Below, piece after piece: positions 49,852 through 59,893 of a stretch of DNA of 64,000 bases. The position numbers were made by a program, and so were the translations under genes. The first letter of the stretch is position 1, and each line of letters starts with the position of its first letter. This DNA is from Mycobacterium sp. 155 (GTDB taxonomy: Bacteria > Actinomycetota > Actinomycetes > Mycobacteriales > Mycobacteriaceae), in the NCBI RefSeq assembly GCF_000373905.1, contig NZ_KB892705.1, forward strand, positions 1,939,909-2,003,908, in the 5' to 3' direction. Under the pieces are notes generated by a model. It was not told the DNA's origin and did no database searches. It saw only the letters and a list, made by a program, of their open reading frames with translations.

Positions 49852-51234
49852 ATGGAAGGGCTGGTCGCCGCCAAACTCGCGGCGTTACGCGCGGCGGTCG
49901 ACGGGGTGCGCGACCTGCCGTGGGGGTCACTGTCGACGGCGGACCTGCTGGACGTCTGCTCGGGGATCCAGGATGCTCGCAACCTGTTGCCGACCGTCGA
50001 GCATGCCGCGATCACCGCCCTGTCCGACCAGAGCACCCCCGCCAAGATCGGGGCGAAGTCCTGGCCCGAAGTATTGCGGATCCGGTTACGCATTTCGCAG
50101 AAGGAGGCCCGCCGGCGATGTCGAGATGCCATCACCCTGGGCCCCCGCACCACCCTGACCGGTCAACCCATGCCGCCGCGGCGGGAAGCGATCGCCGCCG
50201 CCCAGGCCGCGGGTTGGCTGACCCCAGACCACATCGAGGAGTTGGAGAAATTTTTCACCGACTGCCCCGTCTGGGTCGACACCGAGCGGCGACAGAAATT
50301 TGAAGGAAAGCTGGTGGCCGTCGCCGCAGCCAACTGCCCCGACGTGTTGCACCGGGCTGTCGCCGAAGCCTTGTATCTGCTCAACCAGGACGGCGCCGAA
50401 CCCGTCGACCAGTGCGCGCGGCAGCGGGGCATCGTCCTCGGCCCGCAACAACCCGACGGCACCCGCACCATCCGAGGCCGCATCACCCCCGAACTCGGCG
50501 CCACCCTCGGCGCGGTCATCGGAAAATGGGGTGCGCCGGGCATGTGCAACCCCGACGACCAAACCCCGTGCGTGAGTGGCACACCCACCCAAGAACAGAT
50601 CGACACCGACATCCGCACCAGCAGTCAACGCACCCACGACGCGCTACTCACCCTCGGCCGCCACGCCCTGATGTCCGGGGAACTCGGTCAACACAACGGA
50701 CTACCGGTATCGATCGTGATCACCACCACCCTGCACGAACTCGAAGCCGGCGCCGGGATCGCAGTCACCACCACCGGGTCGAAACTACCCATCCCCGACC
50801 TCATCCGCCTGGCCGCCCACGCCCATCACTACCTCGCCGTGTTCGACACACACACGAACGTGCCGTTGTATTTGGGGCGCAGTAAACGTATCGCGTCGCC
50901 GGGACAACGGTTGGTGCTCTTCGCCCGCGATCGTGGCTGCACCCGCCCCGGCTGCACCGCATCCGGTGACCGCTGCCAAGCCCATCACGCCAACCAGGAT
51001 TTCGCCCGAGGCGGACTCACCGACATCACCGACCTCACGTTGGGGTGCGGGCCGCATCAACGCCTCGTCGGCCCCGGCAAATGGACCACCCGCATCAACA
51101 CCCACGGCCGCTGCGAATGGACCCCACCCCCACTACTAGACACCGGCCAGTCCCGCATCAACACCTATCACCACCCCCAGCAATACTTCACCGAAGACAA
51201 TGGTGACGACGAAACTGACTGTCCATCAACGTGA
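49852..51234 (+). CDS. 13E12-type HNH endonuclease-like protein (DUF222)
   Basis: A 460-residue protein of the 13E12 repeat family. An N-terminal DUF222 domain (about 10-300) includes KSWPEVLRIRLRISQKEARRR. A C-terminal HNH nuclease domain has CTRPGCTASGDRCQAHHANQDFARGGLTDITDLTLGCGPHQRLV, with zinc cysteines and the HH/N/H set. Members are repeated in mycobacterial genomes and several belong to the DNA-damage regulon. The biological role is unknown; the promoter here predicts damage induction. Confidence 0.9.
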   Translation: MEGLVAAKLAALRAAVDGVRDLPWGSLSTADLLDVCSGIQDARNLLPTVEHAAITALSDQSTPAKIGAKSWPEVLRIRLRISQKEARRRCRDAITLGPRTTLTGQPMPPRREAIAAAQAAGWLTPDHIEELEKFFTDCPVWVDTERRQKFEGKLVAVAAANCPDVLHRAVAEALYLLNQDGAEPVDQCARQRGIVLGPQQPDGTRTIRGRITPELGATLGAVIGKWGAPGMCNPDDQTPCVSGTPTQEQIDTDIRTSSQRTHDALLTLGRHALMSGELGQHNGLPVSIVITTTLHELEAGAGIAVTTTGSKLPIPDLIRLAAHAHHYLAVFDTHTNVPLYLGRSKRIASPGQRLVLFARDRGCTRPGCTASGDRCQAHHANQDFARGGLTDITDLTLGCGPHQRLVGPGKWTTRINTHGRCEWTPPPLLDTGQSRINTYHHPQQYFTEDNGDDETDCPST

Positions 51235-51280
51235 TTGACCGAGCTGGATATGAGCGTCGGCCCGGTCGTTACGGTGGGGT

Positions 51281-52051
51281 ATGCGTTCACTCCCTGCCGC
51301 GCTCACCGCCGCCCTGGCTCTTGCTGGTTGCTCGGGCACCGTAGATGCGGATAACCCGATAACCCCTGAGGGCCGAACTTTCGTGTCGATATCCGTCGAC
51401 GGTGAGCAGATTCCCGGAGGTGGGCCTTTGACGGTCAATTTCGACGAGAACCGGATCAGCACGTTCGCAGGCTGCAACCACGGCTCGGGCACCGCGGATC
51501 TATCAGGTGGACGGGTCGTCACCCAGTTGGCCAGCACCATGATGGCCTGCCCGCCACCACTCGGGGATGCCGATGCCTGGGTGTCGAAGTTCTTCCAAGC
51601 CAGTCCTTCGTGGTCGCTTACCGGCGATACGCTCACGCTCAAGACCACAACCGCCACTGTGACCATGAAGGATAAGAAAGTGGTCGACCCGGACCGCCCG
51701 CTGACTGGCACGGTATGGCTGGTGCAGAGTCTGGTCTCGCCCCAGGCGATTTCGACGTCCATCGCATTGGAACGGGCGCGGCCGACACTGACGATCAACG
51801 CCGACGGCGCGGTCACGGGCTGGACCGGCTGCAACCACGTCACGGGCCATGCCGACCTTGCCAACGCACCCGGTGATATTGCGTTCGGACCACTGACGGG
51901 TCAGGGAAACCCGTGTCCGGCAGAGGTGGGCGAAATCCAGCAAGCTGTGCTCAATGTGTTGGGCGGACATGTCCGCAGCTCAATCAACGCCGATGAACTG
52001 CGCCTCACCCGCGACGACGGCTACGGACTGATCTTGCGATCACAGGGGTGA
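51281..52051 (+). CDS. Lipoprotein with two META (HslJ-like) domains
   Basis: A 256-residue lipoprotein. The lipobox LALAGC places the lipidated Cys at residue 17. Two META repeats follow, each with the motif GCNHxxG (FAGCNHGSGTADL and WTGCNHVTGHADL) and a Cys-Pro partner (MACPPP and NPCPAE). META proteins sit in the envelope; HslJ is linked to novobiocin tolerance in E. coli. Its end overlaps the convergent aldR stop by 12 bp. Confidence 0.88.
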   Translation: MRSLPAALTAALALAGCSGTVDADNPITPEGRTFVSISVDGEQIPGGGPLTVNFDENRISTFAGCNHGSGTADLSGGRVVTQLASTMMACPPPLGDADAWVSKFFQASPSWSLTGDTLTLKTTTATVTMKDKKVVDPDRPLTGTVWLVQSLVSPQAISTSIALERARPTLTINADGAVTGWTGCNHVTGHADLANAPGDIAFGPLTGQGNPCPAEVGEIQQAVLNVLGGHVRSSINADELRLTRDDGYGLILRSQG

Positions 52052-52555
52052 CGCACCGCGCAGATGCTCGAAGATCAATGACGTCTGGGTCCCGGCGACA
52101 TCGGCATCGGCATTGAGGTTCTCGACCACGAACGCCCGCAGGTCGTCGGTATCGCGCGCAGCGACGTGCAGGATGAAATCGTCGCCACCGGCCAGGAAGT
52201 AGACGTCCATCACCTGTGGCCGCTTGCGGATCTGCGCGATGAAGCTTCGGATCTTCCCCCGGGCATTCGACTGCAGACTGACCGAGATCATCGCCTGCAG
52301 CCCCAGACCCACGGCGGCCGGATCGATATCGGTGTAGAAGCCCCGGATGACCCCGACCTCCTGAAGGCGCCGAACCCTCCCGTGACAAGTCGACGCAGCG
52401 ATCCCGACGGCGTCGGCCAAAGCACTGTTGGAGATCCGCGCGTCGGCGTGCAGAGCCAGCAAAATCCGCCGGTCGACTTCATCGATACCAGGCTGCCGAA
52501 CATCCTTCGGCGAGTGGACCGAACCCCGTGCCGTACTCGCCGATCCTTCACTCAC
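52040..52555 (-). CDS. aldR: Lrp/AsnC-family regulator AldR
   Basis: A 171-residue Lrp-type regulator. The helix-turn-helix is RISNSALADAVGIAASTCHGRVRRL and the RAM ligand domain includes AMISVSLQSNA and VYFLAGGDDFILHVAARDT. Divergent from ald; the M. tuberculosis counterpart Rv2779c represses ald and is relieved by alanine. GTG start with a -10 box 6 bases upstream. Confidence 0.93.
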   Translation of the reverse strand: MSEGSASTARGSVHSPKDVRQPGIDEVDRRILLALHADARISNSALADAVGIAASTCHGRVRRLQEVGVIRGFYTDIDPAAVGLGLQAMISVSLQSNARGKIRSFIAQIRKRPQVMDVYFLAGGDDFILHVAARDTDDLRAFVVENLNADADVAGTQTSLIFEHLRGASPL

Positions 52556-52561
52556 ACATGT

Positions 52562-52567
52562 ACTCTA
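52562..52567 (-). promoter_or_regulatory. aldR -10 box, leaderless
   Basis: TAGAGT on the minus strand ends 6 bases before the aldR GTG. Confidence 0.45.
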
Positions 52568-52591
52568 ACGAATCCTTATCGGAGATATTGC

Positions 52592-52617
52592 TCACACTTC
52601 GAATTTTCTTCACACTT
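52592..52617. promoter_or_regulatory. Candidate AldR operator region
   Basis: Two direct copies of TCACACTT at 52592 and 52610, 18 bp apart, in the AT-rich 92-bp spacer between aldR and ald. The position fits regulator binding sites; the match to known AldR sites cannot be confirmed here. Confidence 0.35.
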
Positions 52618-52647
52618 GTTTTAGACACCAACTTTGAAGGAGCGATC

Positions 52648-53760
52648 ATGCTCGTCGGTATCCCGACCGAGATCAAGAACAACGAGTACCGCGTCGCGGC
52701 CACCCCGGCCGGCGTTGCCGAACTGACTCGCCGCGGCCACGACGTGATCATTCAGGCGGGCGCCGGCGAGGGCTCGGCCATCTCGGACAACGACTTCAAG
52801 GCCGCCGGCGCGGAGATCGTCACGACCGCTGACCAGGTCTGGGCCGATGCCGAGCTGCTGCTCAAGGTCAAGGAACCTATCGAAGCTGAGTACGCCCGTA
52901 TGCGCATGGACCAGATCCTGTTCACCTACCTGCATTTGGCCGCCTCGCGGCCGTGCACCGACGCACTGCTCGCCTCGGGCATCACCTCGATCGCCTATGA
53001 GACCGTACAGACGGCCGACGGCGCATTGCCGCTGCTGGCTCCGATGAGCGAGGTCGCCGGCCGGCTCTCGGCTCAAGTCGGTGCTTATCACCTGATGCGT
53101 AGCCACAGCGGCCGCGGTGTGCTCATGGGCGGCGTCCCCGGCGTCGCACCAGCGGAGGTCGTCGTCATCGGCGGCGGCGTCGCCGGCTACAACGCTGCCC
53201 GCATCGCCAAGGGCATGGGCGCCCACGTCACGGTGTTCGACCTCAACATCACCACGCTGCGCAAGATCGACAACGAGTGTGGAAACGGCATCGAGACCCG
53301 CTACTCGTCGAGCCTCGAACTCGAGGAAGCCGTCAAGCGCGCAGATCTGGTGATCGGCGCGGTCCTCATCCCGGGCGCCAAGGCCCCCAAGTTGATCACC
53401 AATTCGACTGTCGCTCACATGAAATCGGGCGCGGTCCTGGTCGACATCGCCATCGACCAGGGCGGCTGCTTCGAGGACTCGCACCCAACCACCCACGACG
53501 ACCCGACCTTCGCCGTGCACGACACCGTGTTCTACTGCGTGGCCAACATGCCCGGCGCGGTGCCCCGCACCTCGACCTTCGCGCTGACCAACGCCACCAT
53601 GCCGTACGTGCTGAAACTGGCCGACAAGGGTTGGAAGGCGGCGTGCGCGAGTGACGCCGCGCTGGCCAAGGGCCTGTCGACCCATGAGGGCGCCCTCCTG
53701 TCCGAGCAGGTCGCCGCGGATCTCGGCTTGCCCTACACCGACCCGGCAACTCTGCTGTAA
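52648..53760 (+). CDS. ald: L-alanine dehydrogenase
   Basis: A 370-residue NAD-dependent enzyme interconverting L-alanine and pyruvate. Visible are [21 protein letters not shown] (substrate Arg), [13 protein letters not shown] strand, [37 protein letters not shown] (NAD site) and [26 protein letters not shown] precedes the ATG. An in-frame extension upstream covers the operator region and is rejected. Confidence 0.97.
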   Translation: MLVGIPTEIKNNEYRVAATPAGVAELTRRGHDVIIQAGAGEGSAISDNDFKAAGAEIVTTADQVWADAELLLKVKEPIEAEYARMRMDQILFTYLHLAASRPCTDALLASGITSIAYETVQTADGALPLLAPMSEVAGRLSAQVGAYHLMRSHSGRGVLMGGVPGVAPAEVVVIGGGVAGYNAARIAKGMGAHVTVFDLNITTLRKIDNECGNGIETRYSSSLELEEAVKRADLVIGAVLIPGAKAPKLITNSTVAHMKSGAVLVDIAIDQGGCFEDSHPTTHDDPTFAVHDTVFYCVANMPGAVPRTSTFALTNATMPYVLKLADKGWKAACASDAALAKGLSTHEGALLSEQVAADLGLPYTDPATLL

Positions 53761-53843
53761 GAACATGAAGCCCGTCGCTCGGCTGGCATCTCATGCTGGC
53801 CGGGCGATGACTTTTGAGTCCACCTCTCCAGCTGGCGACCCTG

Positions 53844-53865
53844 CTTGACACGTGTCAAGTACCCT
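53844..53865 (+). promoter_or_regulatory. Palindromic operator and -10 box of the GXWXG gene
   Basis: CTTGACACGTGTCAAG (53844-53859) is a perfect 16-bp palindrome. Directly after it is TACCCT (53860-53865), a TANNNT -10 box 7 bases before the ATG. A regulator bound to the palindrome would cover the -35/-10 interval. The cognate factor is not next door. Confidence 0.6.
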
Positions 53866-53872
53866 GGGATGC

Positions 53873-54418
53873 ATGCTGTTGGGTGAAGTGTTACCGAATG
53901 TTCCGACGACCACCGACGAAGCTCTGGAGGTCTTCGATGCCGCCGAGGCGGTCGACCCGGCCTTCATGATCGGCACCTGGCACGGCGACGAAATCCCGAC
54001 CGGTCATCCGATGGACGGCCTTCTGGCCGCCAGCGGCTGGTGGGGCAAGCGGTTCATCGACGCGGAGACCGTCCACCCGCTGCTGTTTCCCACCAAGGAC
54101 AACACGGGCCTGTGGGCACTCAACCCGGCGTTGGCATTCGGCGGTCTCGGCGTCACGTCCAAGTTGTCGTTGTCGTTGCCGGTGTCGAGGGCGATCGCCG
54201 CGTTGCGTCCGGTCTTGCAAACCCGCTCGGCCAAGGCGCGGCTCCGCACCACGCGGTATCGCGACACCGACACCGCGACGATGATCTACGACCAGTTGCC
54301 CATCAACGATGTGTTCCGCAAGCTCTCCGACGTTGCGGTGATCGGGGCGATGGATCTGCGAGGATCACAGCCGTACTTCTTCGTTCTGCACCGCGACAAC
54401 TCACTGCCACTCGTCTAG
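53873..54418 (+). CDS. GXWXG / DUF4334 domain protein
   Basis: A 181-residue protein. The GXWXG motif is in FMIGTWHGDEIPTGHPMDG, followed by GWWGKRFIDAETVHPLLF. The C-terminal DUF4334 part has LRTTRYRDTDTATMIYDQLPINDVFRKL and GAMDLRGSQPYFFVLHR. The fold is a lipocalin-like beta barrel; a small-molecule role is likely but unproven. ATG at 53873 fits the promoter; the upstream in-frame start at 53852 lies inside the operator. Confidence 0.85.
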   Translation: MLLGEVLPNVPTTTDEALEVFDAAEAVDPAFMIGTWHGDEIPTGHPMDGLLAASGWWGKRFIDAETVHPLLFPTKDNTGLWALNPALAFGGLGVTSKLSLSLPVSRAIAALRPVLQTRSAKARLRTTRYRDTDTATMIYDQLPINDVFRKLSDVAVIGAMDLRGSQPYFFVLHRDNSLPLV

Positions 54419-54495
54419 AACCCCGCAGCGGTACGGCCAACCCACGGTCAACACTGAAATTGATTCTGCCGCAGAAGAATTCTGCACCTGATAAC

Positions 54496-55371
54496 TCAGA
54501 GCAATGACGGCACCAACAGTGCCGTCAGCTCGCCGATGAGCGGTCGCAGGTTGGCGGCCTTCGGATCGTCAGCCCGCGATCGCGTCATCACCGCGAGTAG
54601 CAGCCGCTGGCCGTCCGGACCGTAGGCGATGCCGACGTCGTTGGTGCTGCCGTAATCACCGCTACCGGTCTTGTCGGCGCTGGTCCAGTCGGCCGGGAGC
54701 CCAGCCCGCATGCTCGACGTCTCATTGCCGCGCATCCAGTCCTCGAGCTGCTGACGCTGCGGCGGGCTCAACACGTCTCCGGCCAGCAGCGCGCGGTATC
54801 CACCTCCCAGGGCCGCGGGTGTCGACGTATCCCGAAGATCACCGGGGATGGCCGTGTTCAGCGCGGTTTCCCAGCGGTCCAGGCGGGTGCGGTTGTCGCC
54901 GATGCTGCGGGCGAACGCCGTGATACCCGGCGGCCCGTCGATCATCTTGAGCAGCAAGTTCCCCGCGGTGTTGTCACTGTGCTGCAGGGCAGCCTGGCAC
55001 AGTTCGCCGATCGTCATATCGGCGCCCGCCCGTCGCTCGGTCACGGGCGAGTTGGCGACGATCGCACTCGGGTCGATGAAGATCCGGGTGTCGAGCGCCA
55101 GCTGCGCACGATCGACCTGTTGCAGCACACGTCCGACGGCGTAACCCTTGAACGTCGAACACATCGCGAACGTCTCGTCGGCCCGGTGGGCGACCGTGCG
55201 ATTCGAATCCACGTTGGCGGCGAAGATGCCGATCAACACATTGTTGCGCTGTTCAAGGCCGGCGATCTGATCATCGAGTGGAGTCGCCGACGCCGTCGGT
55301 GCTCCGATGCCGGCCAGAGTTACTGCCGCCAACGATCCGATGAGTACCTTGCGCCGCGAGAGCCCAGTCAT
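54496..55371 (-). CDS. Class A beta-lactamase, Tat-exported
   Basis: A 291-residue serine beta-lactamase. A twin-arginine signal (SRRKVLIG, R6-R7) leads to cleavage near residue 29. Active-site motifs are S72-T-F-K75, S132-D-N134, E168-x3-N172 and K234-T-G236. It strongly resembles the chromosomal enzyme of M. fortuitum as I remember it. It lies between the ald region and pepR, where M. tuberculosis has no beta-lactamase. A -10 box lies 7 bases before the ATG. Confidence 0.95.
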   Translation of the reverse strand: MTGLSRRKVLIGSLAAVTLAGIGAPTASATPLDDQIAGLEQRNNVLIGIFAANVDSNRTVAHRADETFAMCSTFKGYAVGRVLQQVDRAQLALDTRIFIDPSAIVANSPVTERRAGADMTIGELCQAALQHSDNTAGNLLLKMIDGPPGITAFARSIGDNRTRLDRWETALNTAIPGDLRDTSTPAALGGGYRALLAGDVLSPPQRQQLEDWMRGNETSSMRAGLPADWTSADKTGSGDYGSTNDVGIAYGPDGQRLLLAVMTRSRADDPKAANLRPLIGELTALLVPSLL

Positions 55372-55378
55372 CGAGTCC

Positions 55379-55384
55379 AGACTA
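55379..55384 (-). promoter_or_regulatory. Beta-lactamase -10 box, leaderless
   Basis: TAGTCT on the minus strand ends 7 bases before the ATG. It is in the 25-bp gap after pepR, so the beta-lactamase can be transcribed independently. Confidence 0.45.
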
Positions 55385-55396
55385 CCCGCATGTGTG

Positions 55397-56719
55397 TCAA
55401 CCGGCGATAGCCTGAAGCCTTTGCGGCAGAGCCATTTCCGACGGGCCGAGCACCGCCGCGCCGTATTCCCGGGTCAGCAGCTGGCGCGCGACGGCATTGA
55501 CCTCGTCTAGCGTCACTGCCTCGATCTGGGCCAATGTGTGCTCCAGATTTCGGTGTTCGCCGTAGTTGAGTTCGCTGCGGCCGATCCGGTGCATGCGTGA
55601 CGCCGAATCTTCCAGCCCGAGCACCAGGCCGCCCCGCAACGATCCCTTGGCGATACGGCATTCGTCCGGGGTAATACCGTCGCGCGCAACAGTTTCCAAC
55701 ACATCGGTGGTTACCCGGACCACTTCGTCGAACCGCTCGGGCTGACATCCGGCGTATACCGAGAACGCGCCGCTGTCGGAGAAGGTGTCCACCGTCGAAT
55801 ACACCGAGTAGGCCAGTCCCCTGGTTTCCCGAATCTGTTGGAACAGACGGGAACTCAGACCACCACCGAGTGCAGTGTTGAGTACCGAAAGCGCCCACCG
55901 ATGCTCCCAGTGGCGGCCAGGGGTGCGCACCCCTATCGAAAGATGAGTCTGCTCACCGTCGCGTTCGATCACTTCCAGGACAGGATGCCCGATGACCCGA
56001 CCCGAACCCTTGCGGGGCGGAATCGCCGTACGCCCGGCCACCAGCTTCGGCCCGAAATACTCCCGGACCAATGCCACCACCACGTCATGGTCGACGTTCC
56101 CGGCGACCGCCACCACCATTCGGTCTGGCGTATACCGCCGAACGTGAAATGAATGCAGCTGCGCCCGAGTCATTTCCGAGATCGACTCGACGCTCCCGAT
56201 CACCGGTCGTCCCACCGGGTGATCGCCGAACATCGCCGACAGGAACACATCGCCCAGAGTGTCCTCGGGGTCGTCGTCGCGCATGGCGATTTCCTCGAGC
56301 ACCACGTCGCGCTCGACCTCGACATCCTCGACGGCACACCGTCCGCGCAACACCACGTCCGCAACGAGGTCGACCGCCAGTTCCAGGTCGGTGTCGAGGA
56401 CGTGCGCGTAGTAGCAGGTGTGCTCGCGGGCTGTGAACGCGTTCAGCTCACCACCAACGGCGTCGACGGCCTGTGCGATGTCCACCGCACTGCGCGACGG
56501 CGTCGATTTGAACAGCAGGTGTTCCAGGAAGTGGGCGGCACCCGCGACGCTACGACCTTCGTCGCGAGAACCGACGCCCACCCATACCCCGACCGATGCG
56601 GAACGCACCGACGGGACGTACTCCGTGACCACCCGCAGTCCGCCGGGCAGGATGGTCCGGCGGACCTGCGAGGTATCCAGTTTCGACGCCTTGCGATCAG
56701 GCTTCGGCGGGCGCGGCAT
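55397..56719 (-). CDS. pepR: M16 zinc protease PepR
   Basis: A 440-residue metallopeptidase with the inverted zinc motif H63-F-L-E66-H67 and the third ligand in ERDVVLEE (about 136-143). The C-terminal M16 half has [16 protein letters not shown]. It matches Rv2782c. The start overlaps the pnp end by 23 bp, so the two are co-translated. Confidence 0.94.
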   Translation of the reverse strand: MPRPPKPDRKASKLDTSQVRRTILPGGLRVVTEYVPSVRSASVGVWVGVGSRDEGRSVAGAAHFLEHLLFKSTPSRSAVDIAQAVDAVGGELNAFTAREHTCYYAHVLDTDLELAVDLVADVVLRGRCAVEDVEVERDVVLEEIAMRDDDPEDTLGDVFLSAMFGDHPVGRPVIGSVESISEMTRAQLHSFHVRRYTPDRMVVAVAGNVDHDVVVALVREYFGPKLVAGRTAIPPRKGSGRVIGHPVLEVIERDGEQTHLSIGVRTPGRHWEHRWALSVLNTALGGGLSSRLFQQIRETRGLAYSVYSTVDTFSDSGAFSVYAGCQPERFDEVVRVTTDVLETVARDGITPDECRIAKGSLRGGLVLGLEDSASRMHRIGRSELNYGEHRNLEHTLAQIEAVTLDEVNAVARQLLTREYGAAVLGPSEMALPQRLQAIAG

Positions 56720-58961
56720 CGGCAGGTGCAGCCGACTCTGCGGCCTCTGCTGCCGGTTCTTCTTCGGCCACCAGGATCAGCGAGATCTTGCCGCGGTTGT
56801 CGATATCGGCGATCTCCACCTGCAGCTTGTCGCCGACCTTGACCACATCCTCAACCTTGGCGATGCGCTTACCGCGGCCCAGCTTGGAGATGTGCACCAG
56901 ACCGTCGCGGCCCGGCAGCAGTGAGACGAACGCACCGAAATCGGTGGTCTTGACCACGGTGCCGAGGAACCGCTCGCCGATCTTCGGCAGCTGCGGGTTG
57001 GCGATCGCGTTGATCTTGTCGATCGCGGCCTGCGCGGACGGACCGTCCGCCGCGCCGACGAACACCGTGCCGTCGTCCTCGATGGAGATCTGGGCGCCGG
57101 TCTCCTCGGTGATCGAGTTGATCATCTTGCCCTTGGGCCCGATCACCTCGCCGATCTTGTCGACCGGCACCTTGATGGTGGTGATGCGCGGTGCGTACGG
57201 GCTCATCTCGTCGGGTGCGTCGATGGCCTCGGCCATCACCTCGAGGATGGTCAGCCGCGCGTCCTTGGCCTGGGACAGGGCCCCGGCCAGCACCTTCGAC
57301 GGGATGCCGTCGAGCTTGGTGTCGAGCTGCAGCGCGGTGACGAAGTCCTTGGTGCCGGCAACCTTGAAGTCCATGTCGCCGAAGGCATCCTCGGCACCGA
57401 GGATGTCGGTCAACGCGACGTAGCGGGTCTCACCGTTGACGTCGTCGGACACCAGGCCCATCGCGATGCCCGCGACCGGAGCCTTCAATGGCACACCCGC
57501 GTTGAACAGCGACAGCGTTGAGGCGCACACCGAACCCATCGAGGTGGAGCCGTTGGAGCCCAGCGCCTCGGACACCTGCCGGATCGCGTAGGGGAACTCC
57601 TCCACACTGGGCAGCACGGGTACCAGCGCCCGCTCGGCGAGCGCACCGTGGCCGATCTCGCGGCGCTTGGGCGAGCCGACGCGACCGGTTTCACCGGTCG
57701 AGTACGGCGGGAAGTTGTAGTGGTGCATGTAGCGCTTGGTGGTCTCGGGCCCCAGCGAGTCGATCTGCTGAGCCATCTTGACCATGTCCAGCGTGGTGAC
57801 ACCCATGATCTGGGTCTCGCCGCGTTCGAACAGCGCGCTGCCATGCGCCCGGGGCACCACGGCAACCTCGGCGCTCAGGGCGCGGATATCGGTGATGCCG
57901 CGGCCGTCGATGCGGAAGTGATCGGTCAGGATGCGCTGGCGCACAAGCTTTTTGGTCAGCGACCGGAACGCGGCACCGATTTCCTTCTCGCGGCCGGCGA
58001 AGTTCCCAGAGGCCCCGGCCAGGCGCTCCAGTACGTCAACCTTGATCTCGTCGGTGCGCTCGTTGCGCTCATTCTTGCCGGCGATGGTCAGCGCCTCCGA
58101 CAGAGCCTCGGTGGCCACCGAGGCGACCGAGTCGTAGACGTCCTCGGCGTAGTCGGGGAAGACCGGGTAGTCGCCGGTCTCCTTGGCGGCAGCCTCGGCC
58201 AGCTCCTGCTGGGCGGCGCACAGCACCTTGATGAACGGCTTGGCAGCCTCGAGTCCCTCGGCGACGACAGCCTCGGTCGGCGCCTGCGCACCACCGGCCA
58301 CCAGCTCGATGACTTTCTCGGTGGCCTCGGCCTCGACCATCATGATCGCCACATCGGCGCTATCGCCGTCTCCGACGATTCGCCCGGCGACGACCATGTC
58401 GAACACGGCCTTCTCCAGCTGCTCGCCGGTCGGGAATGCAACCCACTGACCATCGATGAGGGCAACGCGAGTACCGCCGACCGGGCCGGAGAACGGCAGG
58501 CCAGCCAGCTGGGTGGACGCCGAAGCCGCGTTGATCGCCAGCACGTCGTACAGATCCTTGGGGTCCAGGCTCAGCACGGTCACCACAACCTGGATCTCGT
58601 TGCGCAGGCCGTCGACGAATGACGGACGCAGCGGACGGTCGATCAGGCGGCAGGTCAGGATCGCATCCGTGGACGGACGGCCTTCGCGGCGGAAGAACGA
58701 GCCGGGGATACGGCCCGCGGCGTACATGCGCTCCTCGACGTCGACCGTCAGCGGGAAGAAGTCGAAGTGGTCCTTGGGGTTCTTGCTGGCAGTGGTGGCG
58801 CTCAGCAGCATCGTCTCGTCGTCGAGATATGCGACGACCGAGCCGGCGGCCTGCTTTGCCAGCCGTCCGGTCTCGAAACGGATCGTGCGGGTGCCGAACG
58901 ACCCGTTGTCGATGACGGCGGTGGATTCGAACACACCGTCTTCAAGTTCAACTGCAGACAT
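56697..58961 (-). CDS. pnp: Polyribonucleotide nucleotidyltransferase
   Basis: A 754-residue 3'-to-5' phosphorolytic exoribonuclease. It has two RNase PH domains (second with [27 protein letters not shown]), then KH ([23 protein letters not shown]) and S1 ([33 protein letters not shown]) domains. The C-terminus is Ala/Glu-rich. It is also called GpsI in mycobacteria. Part of RNA decay together with RNase J. Confidence 0.98.
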   Translation of the reverse strand: MSAVELEDGVFESTAVIDNGSFGTRTIRFETGRLAKQAAGSVVAYLDDETMLLSATTASKNPKDHFDFFPLTVDVEERMYAAGRIPGSFFRREGRPSTDAILTCRLIDRPLRPSFVDGLRNEIQVVVTVLSLDPKDLYDVLAINAASASTQLAGLPFSGPVGGTRVALIDGQWVAFPTGEQLEKAVFDMVVAGRIVGDGDSADVAIMMVEAEATEKVIELVAGGAQAPTEAVVAEGLEAAKPFIKVLCAAQQELAEAAAKETGDYPVFPDYAEDVYDSVASVATEALSEALTIAGKNERNERTDEIKVDVLERLAGASGNFAGREKEIGAAFRSLTKKLVRQRILTDHFRIDGRGITDIRALSAEVAVVPRAHGSALFERGETQIMGVTTLDMVKMAQQIDSLGPETTKRYMHHYNFPPYSTGETGRVGSPKRREIGHGALAERALVPVLPSVEEFPYAIRQVSEALGSNGSTSMGSVCASTLSLFNAGVPLKAPVAGIAMGLVSDDVNGETRYVALTDILGAEDAFGDMDFKVAGTKDFVTALQLDTKLDGIPSKVLAGALSQAKDARLTILEVMAEAIDAPDEMSPYAPRITTIKVPVDKIGEVIGPKGKMINSITEETGAQISIEDDGTVFVGAADGPSAQAAIDKINAIANPQLPKIGERFLGTVVKTTDFGAFVSLLPGRDGLVHISKLGRGKRIAKVEDVVKVGDKLQVEIADIDNRGKISLILVAEEEPAAEAAESAAPADAAPAEA

Positions 58962-59378
58962 TTAGTCCGGTGGCCTCTCTGATTCACTCAGTCGTTGTTT
59001 CGCGTCGTCACGCCGGTGAACACCACAGACCTCGATACGGCTACGGCCGTCGATCGAAGCGGCCGGATATACCCCAATTCTGGAGTTCCCGGCGGCCACT
59101 ACCGAAGACCGCCCGATCGGGCGGGTCCTATGTGACTCGCAGGAACGGCGCCCGCCGATATGCAGGTACCGCACCCATGTTCGAAATGGCTGTCGAACGC
59201 ACTCATGGTACACGGCAGCAACAGCCCGATCGTCATCACGGCGCTGCTTACGCCGCGTCCTCCGCACATACGGTGAACTGCTGTTCTGGGCCGCCCGTGA
59301 ACACGGGCTGAGGGCCATAGACAGAACGACGGCCGCCCCGAAGAAGGCGGCCGCCGTTCTGATGCCATATACGCTGCG
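58962..59378. other. 417-bp spacer upstream of pnp
   Basis: No convincing gene. It holds the rpsO hairpin at its right end and a perfect 16-bp palindrome CCGCCCGATCGGGCGG at 59109-59124, about 150 bp upstream of the pnp start. A long pnp leader, possibly a target for autoregulation as in E. coli, would lie here. Confidence 0.5.
59323..59360 (-). terminator. Strong hairpin terminator after rpsO
   Basis: A 15-bp stem with one mismatch (AGAACGACGGCCGCC against GGCGGCCGCCGTTCT) and an 8-base loop, 19 bp after the rpsO stop. No U-tract follows, as is common in mycobacteria. Confidence 0.7.
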
Positions 59379-59648
59379 TCAGCGACGCAGCCCAAGGCGC
59401 TCGATCAGCGAGCGGTAGCGCTCGACGTCAACCTGCGCAACGTACTTGAGCAGCCGGCGACGCCGACCCACGAGCAGCAACAGTCCGCGCCGCGAGTGGT
59501 GGTCGTGCTTGTGCTCCTTGAGGTGTTCGGTCAGGTCCGAGATCCGCTTGGTCAGCAACGCAACCTGAGCCTCCGGCGAACCGGTGTCGGTCTCGTGCAG
59601 GCCGTAAGAGCCCAGGATTTCTTTTTTCTGCTCGGCGGTAAGCGCCAC
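59379..59648 (-). CDS. rpsO: 30S ribosomal protein S15
   Basis: An 89-residue primary 16S rRNA-binding protein. It reads [35 protein letters not shown] and ends LIERLGLRR, with the classic [12 protein letters not shown] rRNA contact segment. It lies between ribF and pnp as in M. tuberculosis. Confidence 0.99.
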   Translation of the reverse strand: MALTAEQKKEILGSYGLHETDTGSPEAQVALLTKRISDLTEHLKEHKHDHHSRRGLLLLVGRRRRLLKYVAQVDVERYRSLIERLGLRR

Positions 59649-59675
59649 GAAACAACTCCATCAAATCGGTCCGCG

Positions 59676-59681
59676 AACATA
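59676..59681 (-). promoter_or_regulatory. Candidate rpsO -10 box
   Basis: TATGTT on the minus strand, about 28 bases before the rpsO start, would give a short leader containing GATGGAG as ribosome site. Confidence 0.4.
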
Positions 59682-59745
59682 TTCTCGACACAGCCACCGC
59701 GGCCTGCAGCGTGTGCCGGATCGCCGGAAAGCTTAGCAGTGGGCC

Positions 59746-59893
59746 GCGGCGAGCCGCGAATTCAGCTTCCGCGGCGAGCCGCGAATCCAGCTCCAGCGGC
59801 GAGCCGCGAATTCAGCTTCCGCGGCGAGCCGCGAATCCAGCTCCAGCGGCGAGCCGCGTCCAGCTTGAGGGGCGAGCCGCGAATTCAGCTTGA
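59746..59893. repeat. 25-bp minisatellite between ribF and rpsO
   Basis: About six copies of a 25-bp unit starting GCGGCGAGCCGCGAAT. Copies 1 and 3 are identical and copies 2 and 4 are identical, so a 50-bp pair has been duplicated; copy 5 is shortened and copy 6 has one change at its start. The last copy contains the ribF stop codon. GCGGC-GA-GCCGC in each unit can form a tight hairpin. Confidence 0.9.

Noticed and set aside
58970..59311. 113-codon plus-strand frame in the pnp spacer
   Set aside because: Random composition, start inside the pnp leader, no conserved motif; more likely a long 5' leader.
59746..59893. CRISPR-like array or plus-strand repeat protein
   Set aside because: The 25-bp units have no spacers; the open frame across them is a by-product of repeats without stops.
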